Assembly: GCA_003550325.1 (NCBI GenBank)
Contig: QKWP01000063.1
Location: forward strand, 303,370 to 367,369
Direction of reading: 5' to 3'
Length of the DNA stretch: 64,000 nucleotides
DNA from: Gigaspora rosea
Lineage: Eukaryota; Glomeromycota; Glomeromycetes; Diversisporales; Gigasporaceae
In this document: positions 33,640 to 45,250 of the stretch, in pieces
How the letters are laid out: every line of letters starts with the position of its first letter
Position numbering within the stretch: position 1 is the first letter of the stretch
Notes under the pieces: model-generated
Databases searched by the model: none
What the model was told of the DNA's origin: nothing
The model's input: the letters and a program-made list of their open reading frames with translations, nothing else
Translations under genes and position numbers: made by a program

Positions 33640-34500
33640 AGAAGAAGTACACTCAGAACTAGAATCTAAAAGAACTATAAAAACTAGAACCTGAACTAAA
33701 TATAGGTGACATCACTTTGACAAACACTGCTAATGCTATGACTGCCCTTTTCAATACTCTTAACATAGTGGTAAAAAGTCTCTTATTAAAATTAATTTTT
33801 ATTATAATAATGAAACTTAGGACCCTGTCACTTGGATTGAAAAATTTGAGAGATCTGCCAAAGCTAACTATTGGAGCCCTGCTTGACAATTAGAATTGGC
33901 TACAACCTATATGAAAGATAATGCCCAGAAATAGCTATTTAGCCTTGCTAATACTCTAATACATTTTTATAATAATAGTTAGGACATTGATTGTAACAGA
34001 TGCTATAGCTTTACATATCTTTTTAAAAACAAATTTAGTATGACAAAACAAAAGTCTATCTGGTAAAAACAACTCTTTAAAATTAAACAAGGTACAGATA
34101 CTATTGACATCTAAGTTAGTTGCTTTAAACAACTTAAAGAATGAGTAAACTCTACTATATTTTCTGCTCCTGTTATAATTCAATTTTTTATTTAGGGACT
34201 ATAATTTTAATATGCTATGAATGTTCAAGCTGCTAAACCTATTAATTTAAATACTGCTATTACTGAAGCAAGAAAATAGGAAACAGATCAAATAATGATC
34301 TCTGAACATAATGCTAATAATACTAATCAAGCTATTGAGCGCCTTATAAAACAAATTGCTAAACTTAGCATTAACTTTGCTAAGAAACAAGCTACTCTTC
34401 CTTCTGCTACTCTGCTAATTATACAGACCAAAGTAAAGTCCAACCAAACTCAATAGTGAAAATGCTATATGCTATTATTGTAATAAAAAGAATCATTTTA
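33640..34500 (+). pseudogene. Gypsy gag with CCHC zinc knuckle
   Basis: Readable pieces are NETWDPVTWIEKFERSAKAN, LELATTYMKDNAQK, KQLFKIKQGTDTID and FKQLKEWVNSTIFSAPVII, matching the retrotransposon gag (capsid) family, then NVQAAKPINLNTAITEAR. The knuckle CYYCNKKNHFIWNC (CX2CX4HX4C) lies at about 34464-34505. In-frame stops fall at sites expected to be Trp or Arg/Gln, for example after NAQK (Trp) and after ITEARK (Trp). Gag packages the element's RNA; this copy cannot. Confidence 0.75.
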
Positions 34501-34505
34501 TCTGG

Positions 34506-37250
34506 AACTGTCATGCTTAATGCCATAACAATAAAAGGAACTATCAAGGATACCAATCCTAAGATAGAAATAGTAATTACTTTTCTAGAAATAACCAAAC
34601 CTATTATAGATCCAAATTCAGAAAAAAAAGTCAATTCAGGAACTGAAATTATAACTGCTCTAAATATAACTGATCCAGGAGCAGAAGTTAGCTCATAAAA
34701 AATACAAAAATAGTCGAAGTTATCAATCCTCTAATTGATCCAGATCTTGCAATTAATTTTTACTTTTTACTCTCATAATATTTATACTCTTGATACTTTT
34801 AATAACTATATCTATAAACCTTTTAGTTAATGAATTTATTCAAAAAGCTCTTGCTAGTTATATAGTTGAAGAATTTAAAATTAACTAAATACAGATCTTT
34901 ATCTATACCAACCCTATTAAGTGCAATATTAAACTTAAAAAAAAAGCCCTATCATGCTATAATTAATAGTAGTACCTGCAATTAGCATAATTTTGCACCA
35001 AAATTGTTAAAAAAATTGGATTAAAAATTGAAGCTCTTTTTACTAGGTTTATTGTATCTGCTGAATCCTCTGTTCACTCTCTAAGTATAATTAAAAACCT
35101 ACTTAATAAAATTGAAGAAACTACTATCAGGACTCTGAAATATTTATAGATAGATCAGGTTTATTATAAAATTACTAAAAATAGAAAGAACTGTAGAAAA
35201 ACTTCAAAAAAAATATCTGTATAAAAAACACCAAAAAAACAAACTAATACCTGACCAATCTATGTATATTTTGGGATTCTCTACTATTTCTTTGGATATT
35301 GAAGTAATAAATGCTACCTCTTACTTATTACTTTTGGAAAATAACTTAGTCACAGAAAGTAAATACAAGCTATAGTTAAAAAAATAAGCTCTATACTCTT
35401 AGGTGAAACAAAAAGAATATTTATGTATTTACTATCTATAAGCAAAACCAACCTCTACTCGCTCAACCAATAGTTATTAATAATAGATAGTTAAAAAAGT
35501 TTATACAAAAGTATTTTAGTTCAAAAGAAGCCTATATATTGAAAACTGAACCAAATAATTGAACAATTGTTATTTACAAACCCAGATCTAAAATAGGATG
35601 ATGCTATTTCTACAATTATCACTAATAAAAGCTATAGTTGCTATTGCTATGGGCATCTTGCTGCATATGGGGCCTTTGCAATAGAAAGGGTAATACTGCC
35701 CAAAAATAAAAATCAGGTTTTTATTATATTCAGATAAATTTTGACACACACCACATTTTTTAATTTTAAGTAGAAATTGATTTGCATAATAAAAAATTAA
35801 GATATTTAAAAAAAAACTTCTTGTGAGTTTTGTACATTATAGGATTATCTGATATAATGGACTAATCAAATTACAAAAATTTTGATTAACCCAGATTGGT
35901 CCAAAAAAAACAAACATGATTTTTTCAAAATCATATATAAACCAGTATTGGCCCTTTTTACTGCAAAGGCCCCATATTGCCCCCAAGCAGTCCCTTAAAC
36001 AAAATATATGCAAAAGCTGTTCTTAATCTGGACACCTATATAAGATTGCTCTCATAACCAATGTTATTAATATAATAGTATGAACATATTGAAGCTAACT
36101 GCTTGCAAATGGCCCAATTGTTGAGAACTAACAATATCAATATAGTTGCTAGCCCCAGAAAGTAAATGCTTTATGCTTACTCCAATACTCTGATCAAAGA
36201 ATTACTATTACTTTAAATATAATAGATAAAGTACTTTAAAAACCAGAAGACATTTGACCACTAGAACAAACTCTAGTTTGTAAAAAATATTGGATTAATT
36301 TTTATCACAGTTTGAATTGAGATATTTCTAAAGCATAAAATTCTTCACCAATAGTGAAGGCTGGAAACATTAATAGAATATATACTCTATAGAGAGCAAT
36401 GTATTAGATTAATACTAACTACAATCTATAAACTCAAGTGCACTATTATACTAAATCTACTAAAAATACTGAACATGCATATAACCTTAACCAAAATTGA
36501 ATCTATTGTCTAGACCAGATACAAATTAGAGAAAGTGATAAAGACCTTGTTCATACTTTTAAACCCCAAGCAACCAACCAATCTAGCCAAGACTATACTA
36601 ATGATAAAATTAATATCATTATGAGAGCTTCGCAAGTACAGTTAAGTAAATTAAAGAAAACAACCTTACAACAAATTTTGGCTGAATTGTTTGATACAAG
36701 TTACCTAATCTTTGATCAAAAGAAAGCTATGAAAAACTTATAAAAAATTTTCAAGGAATTGTTAAACTTTGCAAGAGTGAGGAATGTTATAAGATACTTT
36801 ATCCTCTACAAGATCCAGAAAACCAGTTTTTTCTAACCCCTTTGAGTTATCTAGTATTTCTCTTATCAAAACTATGTTAATAACTTTAGAGTTATTAGAC
36901 TTAATCTCTCTTCTCCAAGAACAGATTTAGCAACAGGCCCAAATTATTGCATTTCTTCAGGAACAAGTCAAAACCTTTGAACACTAGAACTAGACTATAA
37001 AGAAACTACAAGCCTGAGTTAATTATTTCGAAACTTTATATTATTGACTAAGAGATTTATATGATAATTCCATTTCTTCTGCCACTTCTATACACAATCT
37101 TAATAATAATACTCAAAATTTTTAAGTTATCCTGAGCATGATTAAAAACTACTTAAAGATACAGGCAATCTTAAACACAGAAACTTTCGAGAAATTTATA
37201 CTGCAACCCAGAAAATAAAACCAAAATCAGGACTCTAACTACTCACCAAA
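34506..37250 (+). pseudogene. Gypsy pol 5' region, not resolved
   Basis: Between gag and RT there is about 2.7 kb (less a 307-bp MITE) in which protein-like fragments occur in changing frames. The aspartic protease is expected here, but I could not find a convincing D-S/T-G motif. Small plus- and minus-strand ORFs in this stretch are remnants or shadows. Confidence 0.4.
35668..35974. mobile_element. 307-bp TA-flanked MITE (TGGGGCCTTTGCA ends)
   Basis: Ends TGGGGCCTTTGCAATAGAAA and, inverted, TGGGGCCTTTGCAGTAAAAA; TA on both sides (35666-35667 and 35975-35976), as for Tc1/mariner or related superfamilies. Non-coding. It sits inside the gypsy element. Confidence 0.8.
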
Positions 37251-37254
37251 GAGC

Positions 37255-37990
37255 CCAATTTTGACAATTGCTTCTTGAATTTGCTAATCTATTTGTAAAA
37301 GATATAACCCAATTAGAAGTAAATGATCTAGTTATTCATTGGATATTTACAGATAATGTATCTCCAATTAGCTCTTAACTTAATATAGTGCCTTTCACAA
37401 AACAAATATTTATTAATAAAGAAGTACAAAGAATATTGAACAAAAATTTAATAAGAGAATCATCTAAGCTATTAACTTTTTCTATTGTATTAGTACCCAA
37501 AAAAAATGTAAGAAAAAGATTTTGTGTGAATTATAGAAAACTTAATATTGTTTCTAAAAAGGATCAATACACTCTTTTCTGAATAAATAAAATACTAAAC
37601 TTATTAGCTAGAGCTACTTATTTTTTCATTTTGGATTTTAAAATAAATACTGGCAGTAAAAGTACACCCATATAATAAAGAGACAACTGCTTTCATTGCC
37701 AGATACAGAACATATAAATTTAATGTTATGCTCTTTGGATTATGTAATGCCTTTGCTACTTTCCAATGCCTTATAAACCAAGTTTATAAAGGTATAGCCT
37801 ATAACCGCTTAATGGGCGCTATTGAAGGATTAAAATATACTTTTAGTTTTATTAAGAAAACAGATAAAGTATTAGTTAAACAAGTTAAAGATTTAAAAGA
37901 TAAATTAATATGGTAGTTTATCTGAATGATACTAATGTCTTCTTTTGAATATTTGATAACTATATTTAAAAGAAGTATTTACTAGAATTT
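37255..37990 (+). pseudogene. Gypsy reverse transcriptase, inactive
   Basis: Motifs in order: LFVKDITQLEVNDLVIHW, NKEVQRILNKNLIRESSK, IVLVPKKNVRKRFCVNYRKL, KKDQYTLF, YFFILDFKI, FIARYRTYKFNVM-like, LFGLCNAFATFQCLINQV and VVYLNDTNVFF. The last is the YxDD box with its first Asp replaced by Asn (YLND), which would abolish polymerisation. Between FQCLINQVYKGI and VVYLND there are about 35 extra residues (LMGAIEGLKYTFSFIKK onward) not expected in this family. Several stops and frame shifts are present. Confidence 0.85.
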
Positions 37991-38329
37991 GTGAAGCTGA
38001 ACTAAAGCTTAATATTAAGAAATACAATTGTTGAATGAAGCAAATACCTTTCTTAGGACATTTTATTGAAGAAAAAGAAATCTGCCAGACCCAGATAAAA
38101 TAAATGCTATTCAATACATCAAACCTCTACAAAATACTACTTAGCTACAATCATTTTTAGACCTTACTAGATACTATTACTAATTTATAAACCATTTTTC
38201 CTCTATTACTTATTCTCTAAATCAGTTATTGCATAAGGACAATTTTTATAAATGGAGTGACCAATATCAAAAAGCCTTTGATAAACTCAAGTATTGACTC
38301 ACTACTGCCCCTATTCTAATATATCCTGA

Positions 38330-38545
38330 CTACCAAAAAGAATTTATTTTAGCTAACTAATGCTTTCTATACCAGATTTGGAGCTACTTTAAGTCAACTA
38401 ACTGATAAAAAAAAATAACACCCTATTGCCTATACTAGTAAAAGTTTGAAAAAGAAAGAAATGAATTATGGAGCTACTAAACTAGAATGTGCAGCCATTG
38501 TATGGGCTATTGAACATTTTCACAAATAATTGGCACAGATCACTC
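38330..38545 (+). pseudogene. Gypsy RNase H fragment
   Basis: HPIAYTSKSLKKKEMNYGAT followed by KLECAAIVWAIEHF matches the RNase H domain that follows gypsy RT. The frame stops shortly after (TAA). Upstream sequence (38.0-38.3 kb) is RT thumb/connection with multiple stops. Confidence 0.75.
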
Positions 38546-38819
38546 AGCTTATAAATGTTTAAAATCCTAACAACCAAAAAACATTTATGCCACTAGATAA
38601 TAAAATTTTAACTATACCAATTTACTATTATACATAAACCCAAAAGAATTTATTCTAATGTTAATGCACTTTCTTGCTTACTAACTGAGATATATCTTAA
38701 CTCTACTGCTCCTACATGAACTTGAATCAGTATCAAAATTTAATAAAATGCCTAGAATCAGATACTCTCTTCCCTAAATTATCAGACAATGAAAAATGAA
38801 CAATTGTTAACCAAGCTAG

Positions 38820-39990
38820 ACAATATAAAGTGAAAAACAAACTGCTATAAAAAAGGAATAAAAAAGAACTAGGCAAACCTTCTAAAGTGATTAAGTAAAC
38901 TAAAGTTAAGCCAATTTTGTACATAATGCATAGTCATCCTATTGCTAGACATTTAGAAACAGATACTATATATTATAAAATATCTGAATAATATTATTAG
39001 GACCAAATATATAAAAATATTCAAAATATATTCATTCTTGTAAAGTTTGCCAAAAACAAGGCAAAAGCAAAAAAAAAGAACTTCTTTACCCTATTTAAGT
39101 AGAAAAGAACTTTTGAACCTTTGAACAAGTAGGAATAGATTTAGTTAGACCTCTCCCAATAACTTTTTAAAATAATCACTATATGGGCTGCCGCCAATAG
39201 AAATCAGGCAGATCAATATTCTGAAAAAAATTAATGCTATAACTTTTACAGCTCATAGCTTGATGAATTTCGAAGCTATTATTATTATATAATAGTCAAA
39301 AAAAAGCTTAAGACTTAAGCTTTCTTGTAACTACTAAATAATGTTAATAGCTTCAAAAATCACTAAGCTATGAGCTGTGAAAGTTAAGGCATTAATTTTT
39401 TTTAGAATGTTAATCTGCCTGATTTCTATTAATGACAGCCCATATTATTATTGCAACTAATTAATTCACTAGATAGCCAGAAGCAAAGCTATACTGGATG
39501 CAGGTACAGAAACATTAGCTAAGTTTTATTTTTGAAATATTGGTTGTAAACATATAGTATCTAAAATGATAATCTCTGATAATAGAAAGAATTTTGTTAG
39601 TAATGTTGTTAGAATATTGTGTGAAAAGTTTTTATAAAATATTTATTCTCTTTATCTTATTATTTCCAAACAAATAGAATAGTCAAAAGATTAAACTGAA
39701 CTTTTTGCAACACTTTTGCAAAAGTTACAGAAAATAATAAAGACTGTAGTATGTATATACTTACAGTATTATTTGCATATTGGACTAAAAAACATACAGC
39801 TATTGGATATACTTCTTTCTACTTGGTATTAGATGATAACCTATTGAAACTGCTATTTCTATAGACTAATGATATAAATAAAACTATTTTAAGCTAATGA
39901 CCAAAACTGGAACTTCAATATTCTGTCTGAAACTAATTCAAAACTATAGCAAAATTCTAAAGCTAAGTTTATATTAATGATGATACTATC
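38820..39990 (+). pseudogene. Gypsy integrase, zinc and catalytic domains, split by MITE
   Basis: The HHCC zinc domain is readable as MHSHPIARHLETDTIYYKIS followed by SCKVCQKQGKSKKKELLYPI. Then EQVGIDLVRPLPI leads into the catalytic core, broken at 39184 by a 259-bp MITE and resuming as FTR.PEAKAILDAGTETLAK and VSKMIISDNRKNFVSNVV. Degraded matches to the region after the second Asp follow. The ORF is broken again after about 39990 by a large insert. Confidence 0.75.
39184..39442. mobile_element. 259-bp foldback MITE in integrase core
   Basis: Nearly perfect 130-bp arms, beginning TGGGCTGCCGCCAATAGAAA and TGGGCTGTCATTAATAGAAA (inverted right end), flanked by TA (39182-39183 and 39443-39444). 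It splits integrase coding between HY and the next block. Confidence 0.9.
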
Positions 39991-40511
39991 TAAAATTCTT
40001 TTTATTTAAATTTAAACCTAAAAGTTCTAAACTAAGTCAAATTCCTTTTTAGGTATCTATTTCTTTGACAAATCCTTTTTGATATACCACTTACTAATAA
40101 TTATTTATCCTGACACAACTACTTATGATCTGACAATTCTATCTTCACAATTTTTATATTACTAATAACTATCTCTTCTTTCTTCTTTAATACTATTTAC
40201 CACTTTCCTGACTTCCTTGCAATTTTTTTTGTATACAACTACTTACCTAGTGAATTTTGATTCAACAATCACTTTCCATTCCCAATGCAACTATTTACAT
40301 ATTTGACAACCATTACCCATGCCCAAAAACACACCTCTTCACCCTTTTCTAACACTATCTACTTCTTCCCAACACAAACACTTCCTCAATAATACTCTCC
40401 AACCATTTTCCTCCTATGGGCATTCTTAAAATACATCCACCACAGTAATCTTTACAATATTATTTTTTTAAACAATTAGTTATTTTTCAGATCAACTAGC
40501 AATTGTGCCAA

Positions 40512-40804
40512 AGGACCCCGGACATCTTTCATATAGGTCATAACTGGATTTTGGCCAATTTTGGCCCAATTTGCTAAAAATAACAAAATATATTTGTTTA
40601 AATAACTTTTGATCTAGTGATCAGAATTGAATGAACTTTTTTTTGTTAAATTCACCTCACTGAGAGCTGCATTTTAAAAAAATATTTGTTCAAATTGGTT
40701 TACTAGATGCCAAAATAATTTGAAAAACTGTTTTTTGCTTCTTAAATTTTAGGGTTTTTGCTGAAAAAAACAAGTAGAACTTCTAACTAGATGTCTGGAG
40801 TCCT
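40512..40804. mobile_element. 293-bp MITE with AGGACCCCGGACATC ends
   Basis: The inverted right end is AGGACTCCAGACATC. The ends resemble those of the outer element at 22785 (AGGACCCCGAACA). The 8-bp flanks tgtgccaa and agtacaaa agree at only five positions, so the target duplication is degraded or absent. Confidence 0.6.
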
Positions 40805-41287
40805 AGTACAAATAAAACTGATATGGTACAAAAATGAATACATTAAACCTACTATCCCTATGCTATACCAGCTTCTGCCTTGCTATAGTTGCTAGGGTGG
40901 TTTACTATACCAACCATATCTTCTTTTAATACTACTTTGCCTTTAGTAGATCCATATTCACATAGCTTTTGGTTATTTACTATCATAGCACATGGAGACA
41001 AATAGTAATAGTCATAAAAATGGAAGAAGAAAAGTCACTTTTATTAAAATAGCTAAAAACCAACTGGCAAGATACAAAAGATACGCTTAAGGCAGTAGAA
41101 GGCCAGGAGAATAGGAATTTAATGCAAAACATGATGAAGAAGACCATTTTTTCTTCTATATAGTACTTATTATAGTAGTAAAGAGGCTCACTAATAAAAA
41201 AATCAAATTATAACATAAAAAATTATTCAAATAAAAAGTAAATAAATTAAAAAATTAAATTAATAAAAAAATATTGCTATCAATAAA

Positions 41288-41498
41288 TGTCACAGATCAT
41301 AATTTAAAATGAAACCTACATTCTATACTTAACCTGCTAGCTTTCTAAAACCCATTAATACTTGTTTATTATAATTTTTTTAAAACTATCTCTAACCCTA
41401 AACCCCTAACCCTAAAAAATGCACCCCAAAAAAATTTAGTTTTTGGGATTTTATACTATCATTTTATTTTAATCTGGATTTCATGATGATCTGTCACA
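41288..41498. mobile_element. 211-bp MITE with TGTCACAGATCAT ends
   Basis: The inverted right end is TGTGACAGATCAT. ATAAA borders both sides. CCCTAA-type telomere-like words lie inside at about 41393-41416. Confidence 0.55.
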
Positions 41499-41499
41499 A

Positions 41500-42035
41500 T
41501 AAATATAAAATAAAAAATTTAATTTCAAAATTAAAAATTAAAAAATTTTGCTAGTTAATTATACTTTAATATTATATACAAAGTTTGTAACTCAAAAATT
41601 TTGAGTTACAAACTTTACATGATGTATCTTAAAATTTGATTGGTCAGCTAAATTTTTGTATTTTTCAATTTTTAAATTTAAAATATTTTTTAATCTAAAT
41701 AAGTTTTTTAATTTAAATATTTTTTTTATTAATTTAAATAAGTTTTTTCTAATTATATAATTTAATTTTTTTATTTAAAACTATGCTTTTGTTTTTTTAA
41801 TTAATTTAAAAATTTATATTTATTTTTAAATTTAAACTACATTTTTTAAAACTTTTATTTTTAAAATTTAGTTTTTTCTTTAATCAATTTTTTTTTTTAA
41901 AAAATAATTTATTTATTTTTTTTATTTATATATATATATACCAATATTTAAAGATACCAGAAATAATTACAAAATAATTATAAGATGAAAAAATATTGTG
42001 GTTTATAGTGTGTTAGGAATAGCTTAGAAAGAATA
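41500..42035. other. AT-rich interior of the long-TIR element
   Basis: No coding. A short inverted pair, AAAGTTTGTAACTCAAAAATT against its complement, lies at 41580-41620. Confidence 0.5.
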
Positions 42036-42428
42036 TAACAAGAAAGTGATATTAGAGAAAGGCATTGTCAAGAAGGAGTTGTTGGAGAAAGAGTAGTTAT
42101 CAGGAAAATAATAATTGTCAGAAAAGGAATTGTCAAGTATGGTTGCTGGGAAACAAGATAGTTGTCTGGAAAAGAGATTGTCAGGTATTTGGTTATTGGG
42201 TAAGTATAGGTAATGGGATAATTGTCTGGAAAAAGAATTGATGGATAAAAGGTTGTTGGATAAGTGTAGAGGATAGAAAATTTGTCTAGAAAGTGACTGT
42301 TAGGTAAATAGGAAACCAGTTGTCAGGTAAGTGGTTGTGTTAGAGAAAGAATTGTGATAGGAAAAAAATTGTGCAAGAAAAGGGATTATCAAAAAATAAA
42401 TGCTAGTGAAATGATACTTAAACTATTA

Positions 42429-42593
42429 CAGCAGTTCTCATAAATTCTAAGACAACCAAAAACTTTTTAGTAATTAGATTTAATAAGTTTCTAGATTTGG
42501 TTGAAATTAGTTAACACTTAATTTTGATTTAATAACTTATTGAATTCAGATGTTAGAAAATTTTTAGTTGTTTTAGAATTCATGAGACAGCTA
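42429..42593. mobile_element. 165-bp Tc1-type MITE
   Basis: Left end CAGCAGTTCTCATAAATTCT, right end inverted TAGCTGTCTCATGAATTCTA; TA flanks at 42427-42428 and 42594-42595. The terminal repeats extend for about 40 bp through ACAAC(C/T)AAAAA. Confidence 0.8.
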
Positions 42594-42789
42594 TAAATTC
42601 TTGATTGAATTGGCTAATCAAGTTTTGGAGTTTCAGTATAGTTTTGGAGTTTTAGACTTTTAGTTAAGATTTAGCAAGTTTTGGCTAAGAGGATAATACC
42701 CAAAACTGATAATACCAGTTTCAGTTTTGGTCAACCTGAAACTATGAAGTTTCAGGCAGTATTATTACTATAGACCCAGCTGATACAGA

Positions 42790-43140
42790 CAAAGAAATAT
42801 TATTAGAAGACAGTATACTACTATGAGCATTCAATTTATAGAAGAATTACTTTACCAACATGTAATCTAAAGAAAATACTAATAAATATCAAAAGAAACA
42901 GAAAGATAAATTTGATTCAAAAATACAAAAAGAAGAATTTGAATCCAAAACAAATTTTGGGTACAAAGAATAGATATTGAAGCCTCTCACTTAGTAAATT
43001 TGAAGAGAAAGAATAGGTCCTTTTATTATTAAAGATAAATGAACAATAGAGCTTACAAACTTTGTACAATAGAAAAAACATTAAAGCAGTGTTACAATAG
43101 TGATTGTTTTGTTAAGTATTACAAGAAACAGAATTGGTAA
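42790..43140 (+). pseudogene. Gypsy integrase C-terminal region
   Basis: Fragments DTDKEILLEDSIL, YQKKQKDKFDSKIQKEEFES, DIEASHLVNLKRK, GPFIIKDK-like and AYKLCT, then DCFVKYYKK, match the linker and GPY/F-type C-terminal part of gypsy integrases, separated by frame shifts. This shows the 40.0-42.6 kb DNA was inserted into integrase. Confidence 0.65.
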
Positions 43141-43434
43141 CCTATGATTATCATTTAAAATTTCCAAAGATAAATTCTTAAAACAGATCAGAAACACAGC
43201 CTTATTCTTTAATTTATTCCTTAATTTAATACATATAACAATTTTTTTTATTTATTTAGATTGACTCTAATTCTGTTTTAAAATTAAAATTTCTAAAAAA
43301 AACAAATACCTCTGTTTTTTTTTTCTTCCAAAAACAAAACTTTATTTTTTAAATAGAAACCCCTACACTCCAATCTCAAACTATAATTACACTTGCTGAA
43401 TTTGTAAATATTAAAACTGAGACCCCTTACTATA

Positions 43435-44524
43435 TAGACCTGAAATAATGTACAGGGCGTGATTTCGAAATTTGGGCCTCCTTAAAATAGCATATATGAC
43501 CTCAAATTAATGCCCATGCGCACCCCTAAATTAATGCGCACCCTGCCCTGACTATAAAAACTTTTTCTTTTAATAAGCACTTTTACCAGTACTGATACCC
43601 AAATATATTTGTAACCTCCATAAATGCTCCTTTGTTCTTCTTATTGTCACATTGTTGCACTTATAAAGACAGACCATCATTAAATTGTGCAATTAATAAA
43701 AATAAATGAAAGCACTGCATTTTGCTCTTTTTGGCATAACTTTATTCTAATCACTAAATAATAAATATTTTTAATTAATCAATGACATGTTATTTATTAA
43801 TTCACATGTCAATTTCGAATTGACAAAAATCAATAAATGGCGCGCAATATTTATTGTAGTTTGCATAATTTCGATTAATTTTTTTGTTAAAATAATTGTA
43901 ATTGCAATCGTGATTGCTAAAGCCAGCCAATTTATCATGGGTGTCAAGCTCATGTTTATGATAAATTAGCCAGTTTTTAGCAATTGCGATCGCAATCACA
44001 ATTATATAATCATAAAAAAAATTAATCATACGATAAATTTATTTTACGGTATGAAATGCGAATTCTACTATCACCAATAATTTTATATTGATATATAATG
44101 TAATACACGATACAGTAAGCAAAGAATTTTTTCATTAGAGCCGAGTCCTACTCAAGTTGGTCAACAAAATCAAGGTTTGGGATAACTTCAGAAAAAGTGT
44201 GATTTTTTTTAAAAAATAAAGTAAAAAATATTAATTTTTTTTTTAAAAAAAAAAATAGTAAAAAAAAAAAAATCAAGTATTTATATTTGATGTAAGAATA
44301 TCAAAAAATATAACTGGTTTATATATGAAAAATGCTGCATATACATTATATTAGCTAATTGAGGCTAAGTTCGGGTTTCACTATGCAAGATATACATGCA
44401 TGTTATTTCGAAATTATTTAGGCTCTGAAAATTATTTCTTATTTTGAAATAACGCACATGGGCATACTCGAAGTAACGCACAGGTCAATCAATTAATGCG
44501 CAGGTGGCCGTTATTTCAGGTCTA
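43435..44524. mobile_element. 1.09-kb TA-flanked element with palindromic core
   Basis: Ends TAGACCTGAAATAATG and, inverted, TAGACCTGAAATAACG, flanked by TA (43433-43434 and 44525-44526). Subterminal words AATAACGCACATGGGC and TTAATGCGCAGG recur. The core at about 43890-44020 is an inverted repeat (ATTGCAATCGTGATTGC and its partner ATTGCGATCGCAATTGC), giving overlapping short ORFs on both strands that are not genes. No transposase. Confidence 0.75.
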
Positions 44525-45236
44525 TATGGTATCACAAAATAATAGTTTAGTTATTATTGTGAACCAAATTATTATAACTAACGAAATAGAAGTTTTACCC
44601 TCTTTACAATTTTATATAGAAAATGAAACCCAGACCCAGATTGACCAAATTGATAATTACTTATCTGAACCAAATTGTAATGATTATATTTATTTGACAG
44701 AACCTGCTTTAGAGAATTTGGAACCAGAACCAGAAAATAATAAAAGCATGCCTAAGATAGACACTTCTCTTAACCAAAAAAATTGTAACCAAGAAGAACC
44801 AGGAAAAGCTGTATTGAATAAACTACTTGAAACAAAAAATAGAAATTATATTCAAAGAAATCTTTTGACTAGAACTACTGACTTAGCAAAATTACAAAAA
44901 ATACTTACTTAACTCAGAGTAGAAAGCTATTAGAAAACAAAGAGAACCCCAAGTTATAATTCTTGAAGCCTGTTATTATCTTGAACATTTAAAGCTAAAT
45001 AATAATACCAAAAAAGAAAACTAAAAGTTATGAAATGCTCGAAAGAAAAGGTTAGGATCTCAATGAGCTTCACAAGTATAGAAATGTGCTAACTAAAAAT
45101 TTACCAACCTCTTCATATTTGTGGATTACTATATCTTTATTCCACAACAACTGTAACTTATATTAACTTGGATAAATTAAGTAAAGAAAACTTCTCAATG
45201 CTCTTGATAAAATTAGAATTCATAGTGCTCATTCTT
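44525..45236 (+). pseudogene. Downstream gypsy ORF, function unknown
   Basis: From about 44526 the frame gives MVSQNNSLVIIVNQIIITNE, acidic NYLSEPNCNDYIYLTEPALE, and LNKLLETKNRNYIQRNLLT before a stop near 44912; fragments continue to the polypurine tract. It appears to join with coding before the 43435 insert (LAEFVNIKTETPYY). I recognise no domain. The 138-codon length without stops is unusual for this element. Confidence 0.45.
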
Positions 45237-45250
45237 AAGGAAGACGGAAA
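45237..45250 (+). other. Polypurine tract
   Basis: AAGGAAGACGGAAA lies immediately before the TGTTATAG start of the 3' LTR, the position required for plus-strand priming. Confidence 0.65.

Larger units (their letters stand above)
40040..42405. mobile_element. ~2.4-kb element with long repetitive TIRs, nested in integrase
   Basis: About 40040-40440 and the complement of about 42040-42405 both begin with a TAG..TATTT(C)TTTGA(C/T)AA(A)TCC-type end and are made of degenerate CTGACAACTACTT / CAACAACTT units. These form terminal repeats of 350-400 bp composed of subrepeats. Flanking integrase coding (core before, C-terminus after) shows it is an insertion. Boundaries are approximate and no transposase is visible. 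Confidence 0.55.

Noticed and set aside
34456..34698. Two opposite ORFs over the gypsy gag end
   Set aside because: Open frames in decayed retroelement DNA; the correct frame carries the CCHC knuckle and is broken.
43771..44029. Overlapping ORFs on both strands
   Set aside because: Caused by the palindromic core of the 43435 element.
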